A stretch of DNA of 64,000 bases from a bacterium. GTDB taxonomy: Bacteria; Bdellovibrionota_G; JALEGL01. The position numbers were made by a program, and so were the translations under genes. Positions 8,005-17,484 of this stretch are shown here, one piece after another; position 1 is the first letter of the stretch, and the number at the start of each line of letters is the position of its first letter. The stretch lies in contig JALEGL010000006.1 of the NCBI GenBank assembly GCA_022763185.1, forward strand, positions 62,001-126,000, read 5' to 3'. A model generated the notes under the pieces. It was not told the DNA's origin. It worked only from the letters and a program-made list of their open reading frames with translations, and did no database searches.

Positions 8005-9413
8005 GATATCTCTAAAATTTCAAGAGCCGTATTTTCTATCATTTTAAATAATTGATGCAATTGATCTTGGGTCATATGAGGGTTAGCTAAAATTAAGCGA
8101 ATAATTAAGTCATCCCCAATATAAGCATAATTGATCATGGCTTGACCTGAATGTAATAGCTTTGTGCGTATGGCAAGGTTCAAGGCATTGTTTTGTTCTT
8201 GTGTTTGTTCTGGATGAATATATTGAAAACAAATATTGAGAGACTCCACTGGACCAAATAGTCTAAACTGAGGGTGTTCTTGCACACAGTTAGCAAAAAA
8301 TTCTGCTTGTTTAAAAAGCCCATCAATATGATCATGTAGACCGTCATGTCCTAAGGCTTGCCAAGTTAGATATAATTTCAAAGCATCAACTTTGCGTCCA
8401 CACTGGATGGAGATAGGCCCTAAGTTATACTCAGCTTCTGTATCTCTATAGATATATTTATCAGATGTTCCGTGGTTATGTGCTTTGGCTAACATGCCTT
8501 TTTCTCTAAATAAAAGCATGGCGCACATGAGTGGAAGGCCCAGCATTTTATGGGCATCCCAAGCTAAAGAGTCTGCACGTTCCAAGCCTTGCATAAGGTT
8601 TTTATGTTGTTTGTGCCATAAAACCGATGCTCCCCATGCCCCATCCGCATGCAACCATAGTTTGTATTGTTCAGTTACGTCAGCAATGGCATTGATAGAA
8701 TCAAAAGCTCCTCTGACAGTAGTACCTGTAGTTGCAGAGACAAAAAAAGGTGTTTGTTTTTTCTGTAAACTCTTTTCAATGCATTCTTGTAAATGCGTTA
8801 CATCCATTTTTCCATTGTCTAGAGTATTGATTTTATAAATATTGTTGATGCCAAGGCCAATAACATTGGCAGCTTTGGCAAAAGAATAATGGGCATCTTT
8901 AGACACAAACATACTCAAGTTATGCTTATAGCCATCTGTAGCAATGCTTGCGTCAAAGTGATTTCTTGCTGCCAATAACGCAGATAAGTTTGATGCGCTA
9001 CCGCCAGTGGTGAAAATCCCTTCACCCTGGTTAAAATCGGCTAAATTTAAACATTCGGTAATAACTTTTTTTTCTACCAAGGTTGCAATGGGTGCGGTTT
9101 CATAGGTGTACATAGAAGTATTAAAGGCAGTGCTGACCATTTCCGCTAAAAAAGAAGGAAAAGAAAACCCCGACCATAGTTGGTTGGCAAAGTAAGGATG
9201 GTAAGTTTTTGCACTGTTATCAATATAGGTTTTGATTTGATCAAAAAGTTGTTCAGCTTTGAGACCAGTTTGCGGCAGATCCAAACTTATTTTTTCTTGC
9301 CTTTCTTGCGGTGATAGATAATCAATTATGGCTGTTGGTTTATCAAAGCTTAAGCTCTCATGAATTAAATTGAGAACTTTTTGTGTTAATTCTAGATCAA
9401 AATGCTGTTGCAT
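8001..9413 (-). CDS. PLP-dependent group II amino acid decarboxylase
   Basis: 470 residues. The PLP signature is intact: HADGAWGAS near residue 256, then SLAWDAHKML near 285, where the Lys forms the Schiff base. TTGGSASN near 135 binds the cofactor phosphate. This is the family of aromatic amino acid, glutamate, diaminobutyrate and cysteine-sulfinate decarboxylases, and length and motif order fit. The amino acid decarboxylated cannot be decided by eye. The 3' end overlaps the stop codon of the convergent DedA fusion gene by 4 bases. Confidence 0.8.
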   Translation of the reverse strand: MQQHFDLELTQKVLNLIHESLSFDKPTAIIDYLSPQERQEKISLDLPQTGLKAEQLFDQIKTYIDNSAKTYHPYFANQLWSGFSFPSFLAEMVSTAFNTSMYTYETAPIATLVEKKVITECLNLADFNQGEGIFTTGGSASNLSALLAARNHFDASIATDGYKHNLSMFVSKDAHYSFAKAANVIGLGINNIYKINTLDNGKMDVTHLQECIEKSLQKKQTPFFVSATTGTTVRGAFDSINAIADVTEQYKLWLHADGAWGASVLWHKQHKNLMQGLERADSLAWDAHKMLGLPLMCAMLLFREKGMLAKAHNHGTSDKYIYRDTEAEYNLGPISIQCGRKVDALKLYLTWQALGHDGLHDHIDGLFKQAEFFANCVQEHPQFRLFGPVESLNICFQYIHPEQTQEQNNALNLAIRTKLLHSGQAMINYAYIGDDLIIRLILANPHMTQDQLHQLFKMIENTALEILEIS

Positions 9414-9658
9414 GCGCTTGTCATAACAGAAAAAGAATCAGAGGTCACTTCATTCCAGGGTATTTATCGGACCTATACTACAGTGCTGTATATACGCAAA
9501 GAAGAGAAAAAATAATTCCACCCAATCAGACCGTTTTTGGGCAAGCCCAATTAAAACACCTTGAACAAAGCCCATTCTTTTTCTTCAATCCTGTGCCTTT
9601 AAACTTAAACCACTAAAAAACTATCATGGCTTTAGGTTATATCCACAAACAGTTTCTT

Positions 9659-11077
9659 TTATACAAAATCACCGATATGATGAATTTTCATCATATTGGT
9701 AGCACCTATGCTGAGTCTTGAGCCAGCAGTGATAACAACAGTATCTTTCTTTTTAAAGATTTTTTCTTTGATTAAAGTTTCATCACCATAGGCAATGAGC
9801 TGGTCCATGGATTCTGCAGCTGGACTAATATATGCGCGGACATTACGAATCAAGCTCATCTTTTGACAGGTTTTTACATGCGGGGTTAGAGCGTAAATGG
9901 GGACTTCAGGGTGCATCTTGGATAGCATCATGGCAGTATTGCCGCTTTCAGTGTAAGTTACAATGCCTTTATGTAATTTTGGATCAGCAATTTTTGCAGC
10001 TGCATTTAAAACCGAGTGTTGCGGATTTTTAGGATCATGAAAATCCGGATGCCAAGAAAAGTCACGATGACTTTCTGCGTACTTGATAATTTTAATCATG
10101 GTTTTAACCGTATCCATGGGATATTTTCCAGATGCGGTTTCTCCAGAAAGCATAACGGCATCAGTTCCGTCCCAAATGGCATTGGCAACGTCCGTTGTTT
10201 CCGCTCTTGTAGGACGAGAATTGTGGGTCATGGATTCTAGCATTTGCGTTGCGGTGATCACTGGCTTGAAGGCTTTGTTGGCTAAACGAATAAGTTGCTT
10301 TTGAATCACAGGCACTTTTTCAGTTTCTATTTCAACCCCCAAGTCACCACGGGCAATCATAATGCCATCAACAAGTTTTATAATATTATCTATACGGCGC
10401 AAAGCTTCAGGCTTTTCTATTTTGGCTATAATGGGGATATCAATCGCCAATTTTTTCATTTCTTTGCGTACAGTAATAATGTCTTTTTCAGTTTGGATAA
10501 AAGATAAAGCTACAAAGTCAACTTGGACATCTTTGAGCATTTTGATAGCCTTTTTATCTCTAAAAGTAAAAGCCGGGATATCCAGTTTTTTTCCGGGGAT
10601 ATTGATTCCTTGACGCTCTTTAAGTTCTCCACCAACAGTTACTTTGCAATGAATTTTTTGACCGGTAATTTTACTGACGATCAATTGTAGCTTGCCATCA
10701 GCAAGTAAAATTTTATCATTCTTTTTTAATAATGAAGGCAGCTTGGGAAAATCAACCGGTAAAATACCGTCTTTGCCTAAAACTTTTTCTGTTGTTAGAA
10801 TCCAAGTACTGTTGGCCTTTAAAAAAAGTGTTTCGTTGTCTTCAAATAAGCCTAAACGCAATTTAGGTCCCGGTAAATCAGCCAGGATACCTACAGGATG
10901 ATTGACTTTTTGTGCAAGCACACGAATACGTTTAATAAGCTCTGCATGTTGTTCATGGGTACCGTGAGAAAAATTGAGCCTAAAAATATTGACGCCTAAT
11001 TTGATTAAGCGAGTGATGTTTTTTTCACTCCAACTTGCTGGTCCTAGCGTGGCAATAACTTTGGTTTTTCTATTCAT
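9659..11077 (-). CDS. pyk: Pyruvate kinase
   Basis: 472 residues, typical length. It converts phosphoenolpyruvate and ADP to pyruvate and ATP. Motifs in order: KVIATLGPAS at the start, NFSHGTHE, the catalytic Lys region IIAKIEKPEAL, metal and substrate site MIARGDLGVEI, and the ITATQMLESM / RAETTDVANAIWDGTDAVMLSGE block. The C-terminal allosteric domain is present. The start codon overlaps the stop codon of the upstream SDR gene as ATGA, so the two are translationally coupled. Confidence 0.95.
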   Translation of the reverse strand: MNRKTKVIATLGPASWSEKNITRLIKLGVNIFRLNFSHGTHEQHAELIKRIRVLAQKVNHPVGILADLPGPKLRLGLFEDNETLFLKANSTWILTTEKVLGKDGILPVDFPKLPSLLKKNDKILLADGKLQLIVSKITGQKIHCKVTVGGELKERQGINIPGKKLDIPAFTFRDKKAIKMLKDVQVDFVALSFIQTEKDIITVRKEMKKLAIDIPIIAKIEKPEALRRIDNIIKLVDGIMIARGDLGVEIETEKVPVIQKQLIRLANKAFKPVITATQMLESMTHNSRPTRAETTDVANAIWDGTDAVMLSGETASGKYPMDTVKTMIKIIKYAESHRDFSWHPDFHDPKNPQHSVLNAAAKIADPKLHKGIVTYTESGNTAMMLSKMHPEVPIYALTPHVKTCQKMSLIRNVRAYISPAAESMDQLIAYGDETLIKEKIFKKKDTVVITAGSRLSIGATNMMKIHHIGDFV

Positions 11078-11916
11078 ACCGATTTCCTCGTTTTGTGGCT
11101 TAGAGTTTGAATTGGGCTCTTTTTTTGGGCTCTTTTTTTATAGTAATGAAGCATGATCCAGTCAAGCAGAGCAGGCGACATGCGTTGCAAATAGACCAAC
11201 AATTTACCCCAAAAAGTCAAATAAACCCTTCTTGTATTGGATGCTATGGCATGATCTATGGCTTTGGCAACAGACTCTGCGCTGGCGCCAATTTTATTGG
11301 ATAGACCTGGGTTTAAATGGGCATTGTTTGAGTTTTCTTGAAACTCTGTTTTGGTTAATCCTGGACACACCAGACTGAAATTAATGCCAAAAGGTTTCAA
11401 TTCTAGGTATGCCGATTCATCTAAAGCATTGAGCGCAAATTTACTCATGCAATAGGCACTGCTTCCTGGGATAGAGCGGACACCTATAACAGAAGAGATA
11501 TTAACAATATGTCCAAAGCCTTGCTGCTTAAATAATGGCGTTAACTTTTGCATCAACCACAAGGGTGCTAAAAGGTTGCATCTAAAAATACTTTCTAGGT
11601 TTTTATCATTGATTTGTTCAATAGGAGCATAGTAACCATAACCTGCATTATTGATGAGTACATCAATGCGTTTGAACTGTTGGTTGATGCACTTGGCTAT
11701 TTTGCTTGAAGTGGTTTTTTTTGATAAATCGCCGACAATGCAAATAGCTTTGGCACCCAAGTGCTCTAACTCTTTGGCTAGTTGCTGTAAAAGCTGATCA
11801 GATCTGGCGATAAGCAAAAAGTTACATTTGTATTTGGCCAAACGTAAAGCCGTGGCTCTACCTATGCCTTTTGAGGCACCGGTAATGACAACGACAGATT
11901 CTGATGAAAGTTGCAT
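11074..11916 (-). CDS. Short-chain dehydrogenase/reductase (classical SDR)
   Basis: 280 residues from the ATG at 11916. The open frame extends upstream to 11985, but the conserved NAD(P)-binding start VVVITGASKGIGRATAL begins right after the chosen Met, and the extension would overlap the VTC gene. The active site is NISSV and YCMSKFALNA (Tyr-x3-Lys). A hydrophobic, basic C-terminal tail near residues 245-280 suggests membrane association, as in DltE/11-beta-HSD-like SDRs. The substrate is unknown. It sits between a VTC-domain gene and pyk in a same-strand cluster. Confidence 0.8.
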   Translation of the reverse strand: MQLSSESVVVITGASKGIGRATALRLAKYKCNFLLIARSDQLLQQLAKELEHLGAKAICIVGDLSKKTTSSKIAKCINQQFKRIDVLINNAGYGYYAPIEQINDKNLESIFRCNLLAPLWLMQKLTPLFKQQGFGHIVNISSVIGVRSIPGSSAYCMSKFALNALDESAYLELKPFGINFSLVCPGLTKTEFQENSNNAHLNPGLSNKIGASAESVAKAIDHAIASNTRRVYLTFWGKLLVYLQRMSPALLDWIMLHYYKKRAQKKSPIQTLSHKTRKSV

Positions 11917-11962
11917 GATTATTGATATACAAGGTCTGTTAAAATTGTAAATATATTGCTGT

Positions 11963-12709
11963 TCAAATACGATTAAGCCCGGCAAAGATCGGTTTTTGGA
12001 TGATTGTATCTAAGGCTTGGTTGTATTTAGAAAACTTTTCTTTTTTTGAATCACTTAAAGCAATAATTTTATTGATTTCAGCATGTTTAAGATCGCAATC
12101 CTTTAATTCCAAAACACCCAGCATGCTTTGCGTCTGGCAGCGCTGTTGAAAAGCTTGTAAAAATAAATCTGGAGATAAAGGGATAATGTTTGAATCTAAA
12201 GTGATCCTGCTTTTTTGATTGCAGTGAACAAAGCTTAAGCGTTGATACAAAACAGTAACCACAGCCTGCATGACTTGTTTTTTATATGAAGGGGTGTTTT
12301 TTCTGTAATAGTGCCAAAGCTCAGGGCTAAAAATAGATGGGCAGTCATTCTGTAAAAGATAATCTTGTGCAAGAATTTGAGGATGAATAGCTTTAACTGC
12401 TTTGTAGCAGACTCTGCCTTGTCTATGCTTGACTTCTGCTTTTAAAACTTTAAAGCCAGTATCGTTTGTATCAGAGCTGGCATAGCTGCGTAAACGCAAT
12501 TTTGATTTTTTCAACACACCATCTTGCGAGTCATGATAATTGATTAAATTAGGGCTGTCCCAATACAAGGAAGCCACCCAGTAGGGTTTTTGATCATAAC
12601 AGTAATCGTCAAATTGCCAACTTGGATGGTCCTTGAGTATTGTTTTAATTTTATTTAAATGATCAAAAGAACAGGGATACTTTAACTCTATTCTTGAAGA
12701 TATGCGCAT
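11963..12709 (-). CDS. VTC domain protein (polyphosphate-polymerase-like, CYTH/TTM fold)
   Basis: 248 residues. It begins RISSRIELKYPCS, where the ExK motif typical of triphosphate tunnel enzymes is seen (IELKY). The tunnel's basic residues follow (KLRLRSYA, FKVLKAEVKHRQGR), and near the C-terminus comes VLELKDCD, the second acidic/basic strand, then SKYNQAL. VTC domains in yeast make polyphosphate from ATP at a membrane. Bacterial relatives are usually encoded with DUF4956 membrane proteins and CotH proteins, exactly the neighbours here. The function in bacteria is not established, so polyphosphate synthesis is inference. Confidence 0.75.
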   Translation of the reverse strand: MRISSRIELKYPCSFDHLNKIKTILKDHPSWQFDDYCYDQKPYWVASLYWDSPNLINYHDSQDGVLKKSKLRLRSYASSDTNDTGFKVLKAEVKHRQGRVCYKAVKAIHPQILAQDYLLQNDCPSIFSPELWHYYRKNTPSYKKQVMQAVVTVLYQRLSFVHCNQKSRITLDSNIIPLSPDLFLQAFQQRCQTQSMLGVLELKDCDLKHAEINKIIALSDSKKEKFSKYNQALDTIIQKPIFAGLNRI

Positions 12710-12715
12710 GGCTGT

Positions 12716-13411
12716 CTAGAGGTAGATAGAAAAATCACTGGCAGAAATATTTTTATGATTAACCAGATCTTTAAGGTTTTCAAACCATTGATCAGCAGGG
12801 ACTTTACCATTAAGCTTTAAGTCAAAGGTATAAAGGTTTTCATTGTTTTGCGCTTGATTGATCTGTCTTAAGTCCGCAGCCAAGACGGTTTTTTTTAAAT
12901 CAGTTTTAAAGGTTTGAATCATTAAGTCTGGGGTGGAAGCTTTAAATTGCAAGGTAATCAATTGTTCGTGCGTCATGGCAAACATACTTTCACTGATAAC
13001 CCACCAGAGAAAGCTGATCAGTACGGTTGATAAAATAGCCAGAGCAAAAAAACCGGCCCCGCAGGCAATGCCAATGGCCATGACAAAGAAGATGGCAACA
13101 ATATCAATGATATCTTTAACGGCATTTCTAAATCTCACAATGGATAAAGCTCCAGCCAGAGAAAAAGCCCTGGCCAGGTTATTGCCCACCGCTTGCATGA
13201 TAAAGGCAGCCACCATGCTAAGTAAAACCAATGATATTAAGAAGTGAAGCTCTAAGCCACGGCTGCGATGAAAGCGCTGATAAAATTTACTCACCATCAT
13301 GCTCAGTATAAAACTAAGAACAATGGCCATACTTAAGCGAACCATATCAAAAGATCCCATGGGCGGAGATTGAAGTTGACTGTAGTTAAAGTAAGAAAAT
13401 AACTGATCCAT
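12716..13411 (-). CDS. DUF4956 membrane protein, VTC partner
   Basis: 231 residues with four or more membrane helices in the first 150 residues and a soluble C-terminal domain of about 75 residues. The segment GNNLARAFSLAGALSIVRFRNAVKD is characteristic of DUF4956. It is encoded immediately upstream of the VTC-domain gene, with a 6-base gap. This pairing recurs in many bacteria and suggests that the membrane protein anchors or channels the product of the VTC enzyme. No biochemical function is known to me. Confidence 0.75.
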   Translation of the reverse strand: MDQLFSYFNYSQLQSPPMGSFDMVRLSMAIVLSFILSMMVSKFYQRFHRSRGLELHFLISLVLLSMVAAFIMQAVGNNLARAFSLAGALSIVRFRNAVKDIIDIVAIFFVMAIGIACGAGFFALAILSTVLISFLWWVISESMFAMTHEQLITLQFKASTPDLMIQTFKTDLKKTVLAADLRQINQAQNNENLYTFDLKLNGKVPADQWFENLKDLVNHKNISASDFSIYL

Positions 13412-13475
13412 GCTTGACTGAGGTTATGAAAAAAAAGTGACCTTGACAAGCATTAGGTATTGTTCAAGAACTATT

Positions 13476-13506
13476 TTGTAAAGCAAGGTTGAAAGGTTTA
13501 TATAAT
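13476..13506 (+). promoter_or_regulatory. Candidate sigma-70-like promoter for the CotH-like gene
   Basis: TATAAT at 13501-13506 is preceded at 19 bases by TTGTAA (13476-13481), 40 bases before the ATG at 13546. The intergenic space (13412-13545) is shared with the divergent DUF4956-VTC operon. The -10 is perfect but the -35 and the spacing are imperfect. Confidence 0.4.
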
Positions 13507-13545
13507 ACTAACGATCATGTATAAACTTAATTATATAATAATGTT

Positions 13546-16254
13546 ATGCGTATTAAATTAATAGGTTCAAAAAGATTTATTTTGCAATGGATCGTATTGG
13601 CCGTAGGTACTTTTTATATAAGTGAAAAAATTCGTTTCCACTATGATTTGGCTAGGTTTGCAACAGTTTCTCGTGACTTACGTGAAGTAAATATTCATGA
13701 TAAAAAAGCGCGCAGCTTGTATCTAAAAAAGCATTCTCAAGCTAAAATATACAACGCTTTAACATGGAAGGTCACCTACCCAACCAAAATTAACTTGCCA
13801 ACGATAGAGTTGAAGATCCCAGAAAATACTTTACGAGCATGGAAAAATGTTAAAGAAAAACCACATCCAGATTGGAAAAATGCTTGGGCAAAAACATGGG
13901 AAAAAAACTATCAAAATATAAAAGTTCGCATTCGAGGTGATTATTCTTATCATTGGGGAGTTGATACACCGTCAATAAAAATTAAAATGGAAAAGGGTAA
14001 AAGTTTTTTAGGTTATAGAAAGTTTAATTTAATTAACCCTAGAAGTGCAACAGGTGTCGAACGAGTTATAGGCGCTACATTAGCCAAAAAAATTGATTTA
14101 TTAAGCGAAGATATTACTTTTGTTCGTGTTTTTGTCAATGGACAAAATTGGGGGCCATTTCAGTTTGTTGGAGCTTTAGAAGAAGAGTGGTTAAGGAAAC
14201 ATCGAGAGTTACCTGGGGACATTTACTCAGGAGAGATTGAACCCGTTGGACGTATGTTTCATCCTAATCAAGTTTTTAAGTTAGGTACAGACGTTTGGGC
14301 AGATAAAAAATTTTGGAAAAAGGTAAGCCACAATAACAATATCTTAAAAGATGACTTTTTAAGATTGGGGCAGGCTCAAAGTGTTCTGCAAGAAAGCTTT
14401 GTAAATCCTAGTAAAGATAATAGAAAAAAGTTTGAGGCGATTTTTGATGTTGAAAGCTTAGTAAAGTTAATGGCGTTAGAAAATTGGCTTGGCAGTAGGC
14501 ATACGGATAGGTTGCACAACTGGAAAATTTTACATGACCCAGCTACTGGAAAATTGAAAATAATTGCTTGGGATTTGTGGGGGCATGGGCAAGGAGCAGA
14601 AGCAAAAGATATAGATCTTTTTTGGCCTTTAGCGCTACCGCAGCTTAATATTTTACGTTATTCAGATTTATATTTAAAAAAAAACCAATATTTATATCAG
14701 TTATTAAAAATAGAAGAAAAAGATAGAGTCACATCAAATACGTTAAGCTTTTTTAAAAAAAACATTCTACCTTTATATGCGCAAGCTAAAAATGTGCACC
14801 AGCCACTATGGTTTAAATTGAATGAGAACACTGGAATAGGAACAGCTTTAGAAATATATCGTGATGAGGTTTATGATGATTATCAAAGAGTTATGCAGTA
14901 TGCTTTGGAACGTTCTAGAGTTATTAAGCATGCTTTAGAAGAAGTTAAAGTTGAAGCATCAATAGTTTCTGATCATCGTCAGCAAGACACTCTTAACCTG
15001 AATATTGCTGGAGAAGCTGCCATAGAGTGGGTGAGTATTGATAATCAAGTGGTGAAAAATAGAGTGAAGGGTGATGATATACAAAGAGTCTTTTATCCCA
15101 GAATTGAATTAAATGAATTTGAAAATTGGCATTCCTCATACAGAGCAATACGTGTTTCACAAAATCATAGTTATATTCTTAAAAAAGGCAAAGGTATTCA
15201 AAAGCTTGTTTTTAAAAATTTAGTTACAGGGCAATTTTTTGATGTACAGGTTGAGCAAAATAAAAATAACGGTTTTAATAGTAAGCAAAGTATACAATAC
15301 AATGTTATTAGCATTAAAGATCCTAAACCAGATGTTTATATTGGGCCTGGTCGTGTTACTATAAAAAAAGATACAGTATTTTTACCAGGGCAAAAAGTAA
15401 TTATTGTTCCTGGAACAACACTAAGCTTAGGTTCAAAAGTTAATTTTATTGTGCAGGGGGACTTTATAGCGAAGGGTACTTTTGATCAGCCTATAGTCAT
15501 TAAGCCAATTGATCAAAGAGAAGCTTTTGGGGCTGTAGTTGTTCAATCTGCAAATAAGGCAGTGTTTGATTATTTTTCAATAAACGGTGGAAGTGGCGGT
15601 CAGTATAATGGAGCTTTGTATACCGGCATGTTATCTTTATACAATGTTAAAGATGTTAAATTAAAAAATTTTAGAGCTGAAAATAATACTGTTTATGACG
15701 ATATGGTGAATTTTAAAAAAGTTCAGAGTTTTAAAATAGATCAAAGTATTTTTGATTCATCCTTTGCGGACGGCTTAGACTTGGATTATGCCACTGGTGT
15801 AATCGAAAAATCTACCTTTAGTAATACTGGTAATGATGGTGTAGATATGATGGGCAGTGAAGTTAAAGTTAGATCATGTGTTTTTAATGCAAATCAAGAC
15901 AAAGCTATTAGTATTGGTGAAGCAAGTGTAGCTATTTTAGAAGAAAATAAATTTAAAAACACAGCACTTGCTCTAGCAGTGAAAGATTTATCTATTGTGC
16001 AAGATTCAAAATCAACTTTTTTAAATGTTGAGACTTGGGCGAAAGCATATCAAAAAAGTCAGTATTACTATCAAGGAGGGATTTTGATTACAGACATAAA
16101 AAACTCAATGTTGATTTCATCAGATCAAAAATCAAATATCATTAATCAACTGGATGCTTTAAAGGCCTCAAGAAATGTTGAAGTTCGAGTTCCAATGGAA
16201 AGACAAATAGACACTTTTAAACTGATACAAACTCGGTTTTTAAATCAGCAATGA
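13546..16254 (+). CDS. CotH-like kinase protein with C-terminal right-handed beta-helix
   Basis: 902 residues. An N-terminal signal anchor (FILQWIVLAVGTFYISEKI) suggests export with membrane retention. Residues 100-480 resemble the CotH protein-kinase-like family: VRIRGDYS, KIKMEKGKSFLGYRKFNL, DIYSGE, and the active-site block NWLGSRHTDRLHNWKI / IIAWDLW near 315-343. The usual WDLD is WDLW, so one metal-site Asp may be absent. From about 595 to 840 there are repeated short strands with NTGNDGVDMMGSEVKV-like rungs, typical of pectate-lyase-like beta-helices. It is divergent from DUF4956 and VTC genes, a known CotH neighbourhood. Cell-surface or polyphosphate-linked function is inference. Confidence 0.7.
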   Translation: MRIKLIGSKRFILQWIVLAVGTFYISEKIRFHYDLARFATVSRDLREVNIHDKKARSLYLKKHSQAKIYNALTWKVTYPTKINLPTIELKIPENTLRAWKNVKEKPHPDWKNAWAKTWEKNYQNIKVRIRGDYSYHWGVDTPSIKIKMEKGKSFLGYRKFNLINPRSATGVERVIGATLAKKIDLLSEDITFVRVFVNGQNWGPFQFVGALEEEWLRKHRELPGDIYSGEIEPVGRMFHPNQVFKLGTDVWADKKFWKKVSHNNNILKDDFLRLGQAQSVLQESFVNPSKDNRKKFEAIFDVESLVKLMALENWLGSRHTDRLHNWKILHDPATGKLKIIAWDLWGHGQGAEAKDIDLFWPLALPQLNILRYSDLYLKKNQYLYQLLKIEEKDRVTSNTLSFFKKNILPLYAQAKNVHQPLWFKLNENTGIGTALEIYRDEVYDDYQRVMQYALERSRVIKHALEEVKVEASIVSDHRQQDTLNLNIAGEAAIEWVSIDNQVVKNRVKGDDIQRVFYPRIELNEFENWHSSYRAIRVSQNHSYILKKGKGIQKLVFKNLVTGQFFDVQVEQNKNNGFNSKQSIQYNVISIKDPKPDVYIGPGRVTIKKDTVFLPGQKVIIVPGTTLSLGSKVNFIVQGDFIAKGTFDQPIVIKPIDQREAFGAVVVQSANKAVFDYFSINGGSGGQYNGALYTGMLSLYNVKDVKLKNFRAENNTVYDDMVNFKKVQSFKIDQSIFDSSFADGLDLDYATGVIEKSTFSNTGNDGVDMMGSEVKVRSCVFNANQDKAISIGEASVAILEENKFKNTALALAVKDLSIVQDSKSTFLNVETWAKAYQKSQYYYQGGILITDIKNSMLISSDQKSNIINQLDALKASRNVEVRVPMERQIDTFKLIQTRFLNQQ

Positions 16255-16344
16255 TGTGAAAAGATAGAACAGTGTTTCAAAAATTGGCTTAAATACAAGG
16301 TATTTATTTATTGACGTATAACTTGATCCTGTTATTAATTACTC

Positions 16345-16404
16345 CGCTAACAAGGTTAGCGCTCGTCTTGCACCAGGGTAAATGATGTTAGTCCTGTGGT
16401 GAGT
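16345..16404 (+). other. Two adjacent hairpins in the leader of the FabL-like gene
   Basis: CGCTAAC-AAG-GTTAGCG (16345-16361) is a perfect 7-bp stem with a 3-base loop. About 10 bases later CACCAGG (16371-16377) can pair with CCTGTGGTG (16393-16401) with one bulge. Both lie 40-100 bases before the ATG at 16447. No known riboswitch class is recognised. Confidence 0.35.
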
Positions 16405-16446
16405 AGCTGGAGATTTGACTAAAAATAGATCAAGGATTTTAATATT

Positions 16447-17241
16447 ATGAACAATCAGTTTTCGGATTTAAAAGGTAAATGGGCTTTGGTTTTAGGAGCG
16501 TCTAGTGGTTTTGGAGCGGCAGTTGCAAAAAGTTTGAGTGAAGCTGGCGTAAATATTTATGGGGTGCATTTAGATCGTAAGTCTACTATGCCAGAAGTAG
16601 AAAAAACCATTACTGCGATAGAAGCCAATGGTGCACAAGCTGTTTTTAATAATATGAATGCATCTGATGCTCAAAAACGTCAAGAGGCTATTGCCCAACT
16701 TAAAGAAGTGAGTGACGGTCAAGGAGCACATATTGTTTTACACTCTTTAGCCTTTGGCGCTTTAAAGCCTTTTATTGATGAATCCGCTCTGACAGAATCA
16801 CAAATGAACATGACCATGGATGTCATGGCCAATTCTTTGGTGTATTGGGTGCAAGATTTGGTTAAAGCTGAGCAATTGGCAAAAGGTGGCCGTATATTTG
16901 CTATGACCAGCGCTGGATCAGAAAGAGTTTGGAAAAGTTATGGCGCAGTCTCTGCTGCCAAGTCTGCTTTGGAATCTCATATCAGACAGCTTTCATTAGA
17001 GTTAGCGCCAATGAAAGTTACAGCCAATGCTATTATGGCCGGTGTTACCGACACTCCGGCATTAAGAAAAATTCCAGGTAATGCTGAAATGATAGAACTT
17101 GCCAGCCAGAAAAACCCTTATAAACGTTTAACAACGCCACAAGATATTGCCGATACCGTGTTAGCTTTGTCTTTACCGCATACGCATTGGCTAACAGGAA
17201 ATGTTTTAGGTGTTGATGGCGGTGAGAGAATTGTCGAATAA
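16447..17241 (+). CDS. fabL: Enoyl-ACP reductase, FabL-like SDR
   Basis: 264 residues. The nucleotide-binding loop is LVLGASSGFG near residue 15. The active site is SYGAVSAAKSALE, in which the catalytic Tyr and Lys are six residues apart (Y-x6-K). That spacing marks FabI/FabL enoyl-ACP reductases, as opposed to the Y-x3-K of ordinary SDRs. The C-terminal DTPALRKIPG...NVLGVDGG also matches FabL. These enzymes carry out the last reduction of type II fatty acid elongation with NAD(P)H. It stands alone, after a structured leader. An unrelated SDR with the same spacing is possible but less likely. Confidence 0.7.
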   Translation: MNNQFSDLKGKWALVLGASSGFGAAVAKSLSEAGVNIYGVHLDRKSTMPEVEKTITAIEANGAQAVFNNMNASDAQKRQEAIAQLKEVSDGQGAHIVLHSLAFGALKPFIDESALTESQMNMTMDVMANSLVYWVQDLVKAEQLAKGGRIFAMTSAGSERVWKSYGAVSAAKSALESHIRQLSLELAPMKVTANAIMAGVTDTPALRKIPGNAEMIELASQKNPYKRLTTPQDIADTVLALSLPHTHWLTGNVLGVDGGERIVE

Positions 17242-17484
17242 AATTTTGCATCTCATACAATACCATCTACTTTACATATGAAGTGTAGAGTCAATAGTTA
17301 AAAACAAAGCAAGAGTGGGCTTGTCCAGACTCTGACCTGGAGCTTAGAATAAATAAAAAAGCAAAAGCCATGTTATATCGTTTTTGGCACAGGGGTGAGA
17401 AAATAAAAATGTGATTTTTGTTTTAGGGTGATACCCCATTTAAAAAAGAGCGAAGTGAGAAGCCTCTTTAGAAAGGAAACTACA

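Noticed and set aside
9383-9616. 77-residue plus-strand frame over the decarboxylase start
   Set aside because: No ribosome site, no recognisable sequence, and it overlaps a well-supported gene; treated as chance.
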